Part shown: piece by piece, positions 16,152-24,340 of the stretch | Layout of the letters: each line of letters opens with the position of its first letter | How positions within the stretch are numbered: the stretch's first letter is position 1 | DNA from: Methanolobus mangrovi | GTDB lineage: Archaea; Halobacteriota; Methanosarcinia; Methanosarcinales; Methanosarcinaceae | Direction of reading: 5' to 3' | Assembly: GCF_031312535.1 (NCBI RefSeq) | Contig: NZ_CP133594.1 | Span: 1,550,001-1,614,000 of the forward strand | DNA length: 64,000 nt | Made by a program: the position numbers and the translations under genes | The notes under the pieces: model-generated | Told to the model about the DNA's origin: nothing | What the model saw: only the letters and a program-made list of their open reading frames with translations | The model's database searches: none

Positions 16152-16766
16152 CTACAATTTATGAACCTCTTCCAGACATGACCTGCAGACTATCTTGTCG
16201 TCGAGTACATGAGCATACTTCTCGATCACCATTTCATTGCAGCCGGAACATTTTACACGCTTGAATTGCACAACAGGAGAGTCAAGCTCATAGTCAAATA
16301 CATCGCTTACTTCAATGAAAGCTGAATCAGGCATTGACATTACCATATCTATTGAAGGTTGTGAGATCTCACAGGATACCTGAGATGCCGGAACTCCGGA
16401 CTTCCTTTGTTGCATAAAAGGAGACTGCTCCATCTTTGCGAAGAATTCAGGCACTACGTATGCTCTGACCGCTTTGTTGTTATTGCGAGATATAAGGGTC
16501 ATTGCTATTTTTCCGTAATGGGTCTTTTTTATGTTGCCTTTTCCCACCGTACATCCTGTGGCAATCTGTACTCCATCTCCAAAGCAACCTGCACAGTGAG
16601 CATCTCCAGTCTCAATAAGGGCTACAAGTTCACCATCTTTGGCTCTTGACACACCAAGTTTCTCCATGGCTGCCCAGGCAACCCTTAGTCCAAGAGGCAT
16701 TCCAGGACAACGATGTCCGTGAAATTTGAATCCGAGATCAAGCATTTCTTCTTTTGTCATTTCCAT
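16152..16766 (-). CDS. FmdE-family protein with C-terminal zinc ribbon
   Basis: 204 residues. The N-terminal FmdE domain has the HGHRCPG motif (16-22) and a second Cys cluster, GDAHCAGCFGDGVQIATGC (about 53-71). A C-terminal zinc ribbon (CSGC about 173-176, CRSC about 196-199) follows. FmdE was named for its place in a molybdenum formylmethanofuran dehydrogenase operon, but its role is unclear and no fmd/fwd gene is near. ATG 16766 follows GGTGATATAA, an excellent ribosome site. A minus-strand TATA-like ACTTTATATTC lies near 16829. Confidence 0.9.
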   Translation of the reverse strand: MEMTKEEMLDLGFKFHGHRCPGMPLGLRVAWAAMEKLGVSRAKDGELVALIETGDAHCAGCFGDGVQIATGCTVGKGNIKKTHYGKIAMTLISRNNNKAVRAYVVPEFFAKMEQSPFMQQRKSGVPASQVSCEISQPSIDMVMSMPDSAFIEVSDVFDYELDSPVVQFKRVKCSGCNEMVIEKYAHVLDDKIVCRSCLEEVHKL

Positions 16767-16949
16767 TTATATCACCTTAATAAGCTGGTTTGTGTGGTTT
16801 TGCCAGTATTGCACAAGACCCATATTAGAATATAAAGTAGTGATACTTAAACATAGCGGTTTCAAATATATTTGAAACACCCGCCAAAAACAATATCTAA
16901 AAATCTGTTATTGAACAGTAACAGAGAAATTGTAGAAAAATGAAAGGAT

Positions 16950-17007
16950 GGTCGAATGACCGCCTACCTTGTAGACGGTCCACCGGCCATTCACCTTGTG
17001 GATGGCC
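16950..17007 (-). terminator. Two tandem related hairpins at the end of the DUF2148 gene
   Basis: Two stems of the same design, 10 nt, a 3-nt loop, then 10 nt, lie at 16985-17007 (GGCCATTCAC / GTGGATGGCC) and 16958-16980 (GACCGCCTAC / GTAGACGGTC), 4 nt apart. Their differences at three pairs are compensatory. The first contains the stop codon. A minus-strand run CATTTTTCTAC follows. An extra GGTC at 16950-16953 could compete for the last GACC. Confidence 0.6.
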
Positions 17008-17539
17008 TGTCAAAGAAGATGTTCTTGCCCTTGACACTCAACGGAACAGCCATTGCAACATCTGCATCTATCATATCAAAATAACATGCAGCAGCACCTG
17101 CTGAATACAGCACTCTGTTATCGATACACAGGTCCTTTGCCTTAGCCACCGCGGAGCCGACAGCAATACCAAGGTCCATGTATTTTATCATGCAATGCGG
17201 ACCAGTGAACTCTACCTTGACCTTCTTGTGCTCAAGCATTTCCTTGCATGTCTTAAATCCGCATGCTCCACAGTTAAGTGAACTTACACCGGAGGATTTC
17301 AGACCGATAAGAACCAATAGATCAGCATCCCTGACATTCTTTGCATCCCGTATCAGGAACTTCATATCCTTGATTTCACTGAGCTCCTCCATTTTATCTG
17401 CAAGGTCCATTCTTTCATCATCATGCACCAGAAAGGTAACTATGTCATCGACACCTTTTCCCTTGGGTGCGGTCCTTGCAGCTACAAGGATTGTCTTTGC
17501 AAGTGATTCAAGTACCTCGAGTTCAGGATTTTGTTTCAT
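16991..17539 (-). CDS. DUF2148 ferredoxin-domain protein
   Basis: 182-residue protein of the DUF2148 type, a small methanogen and anaerobe family thought to hold a 4Fe-4S cluster. Cys90, Cys93 and Cys98 lie in NCGACGFKTC and a fourth Cys (116) in GPHC. The N-terminal half (LVAARTAPKGKGVDD) resembles a nitroreductase-like segment found in the family. The start has no ribosome site; instead a TATA-like GATAAATAT at about 17561-17569 lies roughly 26 nt before the ATG, so the message is probably leaderless. The function is unknown; a redox or metal-cluster role is inferred from the cysteines. Confidence 0.85.
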   Translation of the reverse strand: MKQNPELEVLESLAKTILVAARTAPKGKGVDDIVTFLVHDDERMDLADKMEELSEIKDMKFLIRDAKNVRDADLLVLIGLKSSGVSSLNCGACGFKTCKEMLEHKKVKVEFTGPHCMIKYMDLGIAVGSAVAKAKDLCIDNRVLYSAGAAACYFDMIDADVAMAVPLSVKGKNIFFDRPSTR

Positions 17540-17584
17540 GGAAATAGAGATGTTTCAATGATATTTATCTATTGAGATGAAAAG

Positions 17585-17604
17585 CAGGAACTATTAGTCC
17601 TGCC
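17585..17604 (-). terminator. Terminator of the CobW-family gene
   Basis: GCAGGA (17585-17590) pairs with TCCTGC (17599-17604) around an 8-nt loop, followed on the minus strand by TTTTCATC. It lies 15 nt beyond the stop and separates this gene from the DUF2148 promoter. Confidence 0.55.
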
Positions 17605-17619
17605 ATGAAACCATTTCAT

Positions 17620-18672
17620 TCAGATATCCAGAGTTATCAGATTAGGTTCATCATGTACCTGGAAACTGATCTTCTCAAATGAAATGCCTTCCTTTTCCAG
17701 AATCTCCTGGATGCATTCATCAACGATCTCCACAAGTTCTTCCTTCTGGACTTTCGTTACCGCACTCAGGAACTTGAGATGCTCTTCTCCATCGCCCTTT
17801 TCATCAAGGATCTCAACAACCGGTTCACCTTCGGATGATGTCAGGCTACCCTTGATAAGACCATCCTTGAACTTGAAACTGATCTTAACATGACCTATGA
17901 AATCAGGATTGATCTGTTTTACTTTATCCCTTATATCCATTAAAATATGGACCAGCATTGTTGTGATATTATCAGGATGCAGAGCTTCTGACTTAATGGA
18001 ATACTCACCTGCATAGGCACCCACACCTGAAACTTCCATAGAGTTCAGGTCCTCGCGTTCCTGTCTTATCTCACTTTCACCTGTCAGAAGGTCCATGAAT
18101 CTCTCGAATTTCTCATCTGCATTCTTTGCTGAGAATTCAACAACAATTGCATCAGGATTTATTCCAAGGACCATCTGAGTTGAAGTTGCAATAGCTTCAC
18201 TGTCCACAAGGTCTATCTTATTGATACAAACGATCTCAGATTCCTTTATCTGGCTCTCAATGAACTTTGGGATCTGCTTCCATTCAACACCGAACCTGCT
18301 GGCATCGACAATTGAGACCACAGGAGCAAATGAGACTTCACCCAGATCCATGAGTTCTATATGTTCCTTTATCTGGAGAGGGAAAGCAATTCCTGTCGGC
18401 TCGATAATAATAACATCCGGTTCATAATCCTCAATAATCGTTTGCAGGGTGAATTCCATGCTGATCTTAAGAGAGCAGCAAATACAGCCACTCGTCAGCT
18501 CTTTTGTTACAAGGCCACTGCTTGATATGGTCTCACCATCTACCCCCACCTCACCAACCTCATTGACAATTATGGCAATTTTGTGCCCTTTATCAATAAA
18601 ATGTTTACCAAGATTCCTTAAAGTAGTTGTTTTTCCGCTGCCGAGAAAACCGCCTATGATTATCACTTTCAT
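17620..18672 (-). CDS. CobW/COG0523-family metal-chaperone GTPase
   Basis: 350-residue P-loop GTPase of the G3E/COG0523 group (CobW, HypB-like), which delivers metals such as zinc or cobalt to target proteins. Walker A is GGFLGSGKTT (7-16); the metal-binding CxCC motif is GCICC with Cys63, Cys65 and Cys66; NKID lies near 170. The C-terminal domain (about 200-350) is longer and more acidic than in bacterial CobW. ATG 18672 is preceded by GGTGA. Methanogens depend heavily on corrinoids, so cobalt is a plausible cargo, but the sequence does not show which metal it serves. Confidence 0.88.
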   Translation of the reverse strand: MKVIIIGGFLGSGKTTTLRNLGKHFIDKGHKIAIIVNEVGEVGVDGETISSSGLVTKELTSGCICCSLKISMEFTLQTIIEDYEPDVIIIEPTGIAFPLQIKEHIELMDLGEVSFAPVVSIVDASRFGVEWKQIPKFIESQIKESEIVCINKIDLVDSEAIATSTQMVLGINPDAIVVEFSAKNADEKFERFMDLLTGESEIRQEREDLNSMEVSGVGAYAGEYSIKSEALHPDNITTMLVHILMDIRDKVKQINPDFIGHVKISFKFKDGLIKGSLTSSEGEPVVEILDEKGDGEEHLKFLSAVTKVQKEELVEIVDECIQEILEKEGISFEKISFQVHDEPNLITLDI

Positions 18673-18814
18673 TTTTTCACCATGAATTAGCAGATATGAG
18701 AATTATTGCCTGAGCAAAGATGCAATCCTGACTAATTATCAGCTCTTATACCATACACCTATACTAAAAGGACTTACAAATAAATAGCCATTGACGTTCA
18801 GCCGTACTGAAGAA

Positions 18815-21800
18815 CTACTGATTCAAAGGAAGACGAATGTGCATTGTTGTCCCTTTTCCCTCTTCACTTGTGGCATGGATATCACCCTTGTGATCCTCAA
18901 TTATCTTCTTGCAGATATAAAGACCAAGCCCGGTGCCACCATACCTTCTTTTCACAGACGAATCCACCTGATAGAAGCGTTCGAAGAGCTTAGGGATCTT
19001 GTCTTTGGGGATACCGATACCGGTATCCTCCACGTTGACATAAAGAGAATCTTCTGTGGTGTGTGCTGTAATAGTTACTTTTCCATTCTGTGGTGTGAAT
19101 TTAATAGCATTATCGACCAGGTTGACAAAAACATCCATCATCTTGTCACGGTCAGCAGTTACAATGGGAAGGTCTGAGGGAATATCCTTCACAAGTTCGA
19201 TGCCCTTCCCTTCTGCCTGAAGTGCAAGATCCTGCATTGAATTATCAATAACATCCGATAGATTGATGTTCTCAAATGAATAATTCAGCTTTCCGGACTG
19301 TGCCCTGCTAAGATACAACAGGGAATCCACAAGTCTACGCAGACGCTCAGAGTTCCTGATAACAGTGTCCACAGCCTTTTTCTGCTGCTCATTAACAGAA
19401 CCCAGAGTCTCATCCCCTATCAACTGGCTATATCCCTGAATAGATGTAAGAGGAGTTTTAAACTCATGACTTACATTGGACAGGAAATCATCCTTCATCC
19501 TGTCAAGTGATTTCAGTTCCTCGTTGGCTGAGGAAAGTTCTTCATTTGCCCTTGATAATTCGGTATTGACCCTGGAAAGCTCATCAGCATACTCCCGAAG
19601 CGTATCCTCTGCTCTTTTACGCTGTATAAGTCTCCACATGCCTTCCATGAACAATGTAAGTTGCCTGACATCGGATTTATCGTATTCTTCTTCTTTGTTT
19701 CCGACACCTGCAGCACCAACTATTTTCTTGCCATCGAATATGGGAATGTTCATGTAACGTTTCAGCCTTATATGCCCTTCCGGATAACCATGTTTAACCA
19801 GGTCAGGATCATCAAAATCATTTATAACTATAGGTTTTTTCTGCCGAATGGACTCTCCCCACAGACCCGTTTCCCCAAGTGGATATTCCAGCTTCTTTCC
19901 ACTTACCCTACATTCCTTCATTATATTCTTTGACCAGGAATACACAGTAAGGACAGTTCCTTCATCATTCAGGAAAGCGAGATAACCGATCTTACTCTGG
20001 GTAAGCCTGACAGCCTCCTCCTGTACAAAATCTGCTATATCTTTAAGGGAAGTATCGGTCAGCTGGTTGATCTTTAAAAGGGCTTCAAGTCTTGATTCAT
20101 CTAGGCGTAAAGCCTCCTCTGCCTTTTTACGTACAGAGATATCTCCGAAGATACCGATGCCTCCAAGGAAAGTACCGTCATCCGCAATATTTGGACTGTA
20201 ATCAGCCTTGAGGTAGACATCCTTTCCACTGACGACTGTATGATATTTTCCTTCAAAATGACCGGTTTTTCTGGACAGAGCATCATTAATGGCCTTTTTC
20301 ATCATTTTGTCAGTGATTTGTGTAACCATGTTAAAGCCGATGATATCTTCCTTATTCTGCAGACCTATTATCTCCAGAAACTTCTCATTACAGTGAGTTA
20401 CGATTCCTTTATCGTTGAACTGAAATATTCCTAGTGGAGAATTCTCAAAAATAAGTCGGTATTTCTTTTCAGCCTGATGGACAGCTTCTTCAGCCTTCTT
20501 ACGTTCTGTGATATCCTGTAATGCTCCGGTGACATTCACAACTTTACCATCTTCCATTATTGGATTTCCAATTGTTCTAACCCATTTATGCGTACCTTTA
20601 GCTGTGATCAATTCCAGTTCAAGGTCGTAAGGTTCACCTTTTTGTACAGCATCATTAACAGCTTTTTCAATAAGTTCTCTTGAACCCGGTGGGTAGAAAC
20701 TTAATCCCAATTCAACATCTGCAGGGGTTGAAGGGTCTAATTCATGGATCCTTGCAATTTCAGGTGTCCACGTACCCTTGCCAGTTGATGCATCAAATTC
20801 CCAGCCGCCTATTTTGGCGATCCTGCTGACCTCAGTAAGAAGAGCTTCACTCTTAAGCAGTTTTTCTTCAGCAAGTTTGCGCTCAGTGATATCCTGAAAA
20901 ACCCCGACTCCGCCAAGAAATGTGCCATCTATTGCTATATTTGGACTGTAATCAGCCTTGATGTAGATCGTAATATCGGTTGAAACTGTGTGGTATGCTC
21001 CTTCAAAATGGCCTACCTTCCTTGAAAAAACATCAGAAACAGCTCTTTTCATTTGCTTATCTACGATTGAGGCAACAAGATCGAAACCGATTATATCCTC
21101 TTTCTTCTTAAGTTGCATTATTTCCAGGAACTTCTCATTGCAGTGGGTAATGATACCCTTTTCATTGAAATGAAAGAGCCCAAGCGGAGAATTCTCAAAG
21201 ATCATACGATATTTTTTCTCGGACTCCAGAGCAGCTTCTTCAGCTTTTTTCCTTTCTGTGATATCAATGATGATACCCTGATAATATGCAGGGTCGCCTT
21301 TTTCATCCCTTATAAGGTACGACCTCTCCGTAACCCAGCGCACTTCCCTGGATTTTGTTAGCAAACGATACTCTTTTGAAAAGAACATCTTACCCTGAAC
21401 TTCAAGCTGGGAAACATCTGTCCTTACATAATACAGATCATCCGGATGAATGATGTCGCCATATCTTATTTTACCTGATATCAGATCATCGGCACTGTAA
21501 CCGAACTGGGAAATATTCTCGGAAACAAAAACTACTGGCCAATCATCTTCGGCACTCCAGAGGAAAGCGACAACCGGACTTTTTCGGTAAATATCCTCCA
21601 GTTTTTGAATAGATTTGAACTTGTCCCGCAGGGTTTTATGATTTATCTTTTGCTCCACGAGCTTACCAATGGTACCAAGCATACCCCCATAGTTACCTTC
21701 ATCATCCGTTAATGGAAGCAGAAAACCACTGTGATATATGAACTGGCCGTCTGGTTTGATGAAAGGGAAAATATCATAACTCCTTGAGTGGAGATTTTCC

Positions 21801-22636
21801 TTTGCCATCTGGAAAATATCTATAAAAGTTAACTCCCCCTCACCTGCATGAGGAGGTATGAAACTGACCAACTTCTTCCCGAACACGTCACCTTTTGACA
21901 GACCGGAAATAGATTCCATGCCCTTGTTGAAGTAGACGATATTATCATTCTTATCCACAGCCCAGACACCTGTCCAGACATTCTCAAGCATGTCATCGGG
22001 GAAATGTGTCTCTTTCAGGATTGTCTTGCATGATGATGAGCTTTGAAGCAGAGTCCACCTATCATTCTTATTTATGACAGTGCCATCATGCAGACCTATG
22101 ATCTCAATTATCTCTGACCGTGTACGTGCTTCAAGTAAAAAAGCGAATAAACCAACAATGCCTTTCGTTTTGATAAATTCCATAGCTTTTTTTTCGTATT
22201 CAACGAACTGTTGCCAAGCATCTTCCCCTACAATGGTGAACTTATCGACTATTCGCAGACCATCATACCCTTCGGCTATTGCAATGTCATAGATTTCCTG
22301 CCATTTTTTCAGGTCGTGTTCCGAAACTGCGCCTTCACCGGCAATGTAACACTCATTACAGGTGGTTAGCATGAGCTGGCCGCTTTCCAGATACTTATCT
22401 ACGTCCAGACCCGTATCCTTTAGCATGTTTTTTGCATTATCAGTATCAAGCTGGCCTGAAACTCCCCACAGGCAACACTCATTATTACTGAAACCGGCAT
22501 CAAAGAATGAAGCCACGACATCAACAAACTCTTCCGTTTTCTCGTAAAGCAGGGAAAAAGAACTTCCCCGCGTCATATCTTCTATGAAATCAATTTCTGA
22601 ATTGATGGTCTGGATGCTGATATTATAACCCCGCAT
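18815..22636 (-). CDS. Multi-PAS sensor histidine kinase with N-terminal MEDS domain
   Basis: 1273 residues, no membrane segment, so cytoplasmic. Order: MEDS (methanogen/methylotroph DcmR sensory) domain about 20-200, five PAS domains about 205-840, GAF domain about 850-1000, a coiled coil rich in ELSRANEEL-type repeats about 1005-1045, HisKA with phospho-acceptor His1057 in SNVSHEFKTPL, and HATPase_c with the EDTGIGIP and GGTGLGLYI boxes. PAS domains three and five are near copies (both contain ENSPLG, HCNEKFLEI and YIKADYSPNI or LKADYSPNI). No response regulator is adjacent. MEDS domains are linked to one-carbon or methylotrophic sensing; the ligand is unknown. Confidence 0.92.
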   Translation of the reverse strand: MRGYNISIQTINSEIDFIEDMTRGSSFSLLYEKTEEFVDVVASFFDAGFSNNECCLWGVSGQLDTDNAKNMLKDTGLDVDKYLESGQLMLTTCNECYIAGEGAVSEHDLKKWQEIYDIAIAEGYDGLRIVDKFTIVGEDAWQQFVEYEKKAMEFIKTKGIVGLFAFLLEARTRSEIIEIIGLHDGTVINKNDRWTLLQSSSSCKTILKETHFPDDMLENVWTGVWAVDKNDNIVYFNKGMESISGLSKGDVFGKKLVSFIPPHAGEGELTFIDIFQMAKENLHSRSYDIFPFIKPDGQFIYHSGFLLPLTDDEGNYGGMLGTIGKLVEQKINHKTLRDKFKSIQKLEDIYRKSPVVAFLWSAEDDWPVVFVSENISQFGYSADDLISGKIRYGDIIHPDDLYYVRTDVSQLEVQGKMFFSKEYRLLTKSREVRWVTERSYLIRDEKGDPAYYQGIIIDITERKKAEEAALESEKKYRMIFENSPLGLFHFNEKGIITHCNEKFLEIMQLKKKEDIIGFDLVASIVDKQMKRAVSDVFSRKVGHFEGAYHTVSTDITIYIKADYSPNIAIDGTFLGGVGVFQDITERKLAEEKLLKSEALLTEVSRIAKIGGWEFDASTGKGTWTPEIARIHELDPSTPADVELGLSFYPPGSRELIEKAVNDAVQKGEPYDLELELITAKGTHKWVRTIGNPIMEDGKVVNVTGALQDITERKKAEEAVHQAEKKYRLIFENSPLGIFQFNDKGIVTHCNEKFLEIIGLQNKEDIIGFNMVTQITDKMMKKAINDALSRKTGHFEGKYHTVVSGKDVYLKADYSPNIADDGTFLGGIGIFGDISVRKKAEEALRLDESRLEALLKINQLTDTSLKDIADFVQEEAVRLTQSKIGYLAFLNDEGTVLTVYSWSKNIMKECRVSGKKLEYPLGETGLWGESIRQKKPIVINDFDDPDLVKHGYPEGHIRLKRYMNIPIFDGKKIVGAAGVGNKEEEYDKSDVRQLTLFMEGMWRLIQRKRAEDTLREYADELSRVNTELSRANEELSSANEELKSLDRMKDDFLSNVSHEFKTPLTSIQGYSQLIGDETLGSVNEQQKKAVDTVIRNSERLRRLVDSLLYLSRAQSGKLNYSFENINLSDVIDNSMQDLALQAEGKGIELVKDIPSDLPIVTADRDKMMDVFVNLVDNAIKFTPQNGKVTITAHTTEDSLYVNVEDTGIGIPKDKIPKLFERFYQVDSSVKRRYGGTGLGLYICKKIIEDHKGDIHATSEEGKGTTMHIRLPLNQ

Positions 22637-22721
22637 ATCTGAAAGTGATTAGCGATCAATAATTTGAATCCCTATAAGTAAGAGTATTCAACTCTTATAT
22701 TTAATTAATTACACAAGGTGG

Positions 22722-23918
22722 TTAACCTGTGTAATATATCCTGTATATCATTCCTGCATTGTCATCACTGACAAAAAGCGAGCCATCATCCGCAACGATC
22801 ACATCAACAGGCCTGCCACTGATAGTCACGTCACCAAGCCATCCGGTTGCAAAGTCATTGACAGTGCGAGTATCCATGTCAATATTGACTATCTTGTATC
22901 CTGTTGGCTCCTTACGGTTCCATGAGCCGTGGAAACAAACAAATAGGTCACCCCGATATGCTTCAGGGAAACTTTCGCCATCGTAGAATGTCAATCCCAG
23001 CGGTGCTGAATGTGCCTGCAGATCCACAAAACTTGGGATCTTTCCTGTATCGTTGCACGGATTACCTGTATATTCACTATTGTTAAAATCGGTGTCAAGG
23101 ATATTCTTACCATAACAGTCCGGCCACCCATAATCTCCACCTTCTATTATGAGATTTATCTCATCCGGTGGCAGGTCATCTCCAAGCCAGTCCCTCCCAT
23201 TATCTGTGACATACAGATCCCCGGTGAGCGGATGGAATGCCAGTCCAACTGAATTGCGAAGCCCCTTTGCAAATACCGTGAGATTGCTGCCATCAAGATT
23301 GCTCTTTGAAATAGCAGCCCTTCTTTCATTGGTTTCATAACAGGCATTACATGATGAACCCATTCCCACGTAGAGCTGTCCATCATGGATTTTTACCGTT
23401 CTTGTATAATGTCCACCTTTTGGAAGATTGTCAATAACCACTTCCAGGCTTCCCTCATCTGCAACAAGGTCAACATCATCATCCTTTACTCTGATGACCC
23501 TGCTTTCCTCTGCAATGTAGAACCAGCCATCATAATAATCAATTCCATGAGGATAATCCAGATCCGAGATAAAAACCTCTACCTCATCTGCAACATGATC
23601 TTCGTCCCGGTCCGGTAGTACAGCTATCAATCCTTTATTAGGAATTGAAACAAAAAGAAAATCATCTTTTACCATCATCATGCGAGGACCTGGAGACGGA
23701 CCACCAAACGAAAGCAACGTGCTGCCCAGATCATCTGCATAGGCATCAATTGCAAAACCCTCAGGCAGAACGATACCGTCAACTCCACCACCGGTAACCG
23801 TAGGTCTTACACCAAAATAATTTGCCGCGAATACCACAAGAAGGATTATTACTATAAAAACGACAGCTAACCACCAAATTTTAAGACCTAGCGATATTCT
23901 TGACATATGAAAACCCAT
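22722..23918 (-). CDS. Membrane-anchored glucose/sorbosone dehydrogenase-like beta-propeller
   Basis: 398 residues. One N-terminal helix (WWLAVVFIVIILLVVFAANY, about 15-34) anchors a large extracellular domain with the fold of the PQQ-dependent sugar dehydrogenases (COG2133). Motifs include YPHGIDYYDGW, GLRNSVGLAFHPLTGDLYV, GGDYGWPDCYG and CFHGSWNRKEPTGYK. Methanogens are not known to make PQQ, so a true dehydrogenase role is doubtful and binding or another cofactor is possible. The first ATG has a TATA-like CTTTTAT about 25 nt upstream, which suggests a leaderless message; Met5 is the alternative. It lies between two sensor kinases. Confidence 0.85.
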   Translation of the reverse strand: MGFHMSRISLGLKIWWLAVVFIVIILLVVFAANYFGVRPTVTGGGVDGIVLPEGFAIDAYADDLGSTLLSFGGPSPGPRMMMVKDDFLFVSIPNKGLIAVLPDRDEDHVADEVEVFISDLDYPHGIDYYDGWFYIAEESRVIRVKDDDVDLVADEGSLEVVIDNLPKGGHYTRTVKIHDGQLYVGMGSSCNACYETNERRAAISKSNLDGSNLTVFAKGLRNSVGLAFHPLTGDLYVTDNGRDWLGDDLPPDEINLIIEGGDYGWPDCYGKNILDTDFNNSEYTGNPCNDTGKIPSFVDLQAHSAPLGLTFYDGESFPEAYRGDLFVCFHGSWNRKEPTGYKIVNIDMDTRTVNDFATGWLGDVTISGRPVDVIVADDGSLFVSDDNAGMIYRIYYTG

Positions 23919-24340
23919 AAATTGTTGAGTATGGAAGGATAAAAGGATTTGGGATCTGACAAAATCAATTAAAATCGATTAAAGTATCTGTTTCTAACTA
24001 AAATTGCAGCTTTACAGAATTAATTCTACAGTTGTATACTATTTTGTCAAACATGGACATATGTAGTTCACATAAGTACACATGTTATTTTTTTTCATAT
24101 ACTAAAGGCAAATATATAAGAATAAAGTAATATAATTTTAACTAGTACTATACATACAATTTATTTGTGAATTATAGTATAATATTCATTGATACCGGCA
24201 CGTATAAATATTAGAGAATATGAAAAAGTAGTGTATATACAGAAAAATTATTTAGTTAGACCACAAATATTGTTCACCTTTGCACTAAAACATGTAAGAA
24301 AACCAGTGAAAAACAGAAAATATTTACTTTCCAGAAACAG
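23919..24340. promoter_or_regulatory. Divergent control region between propeller gene and sensor kinase
   Basis: On the minus side a direct repeat of ten bases, AAAATCAATT (23961-23970) and AAAATCGATT (23971-23980), sits just upstream of the probable TATA of the propeller gene. On the plus side ACGTATAAATATT near 24200-24212 is a good TATA box, giving a leader of about 100 nt for the kinase gene. The rest is AT-rich, with nothing else recognised. Confidence 0.4.
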
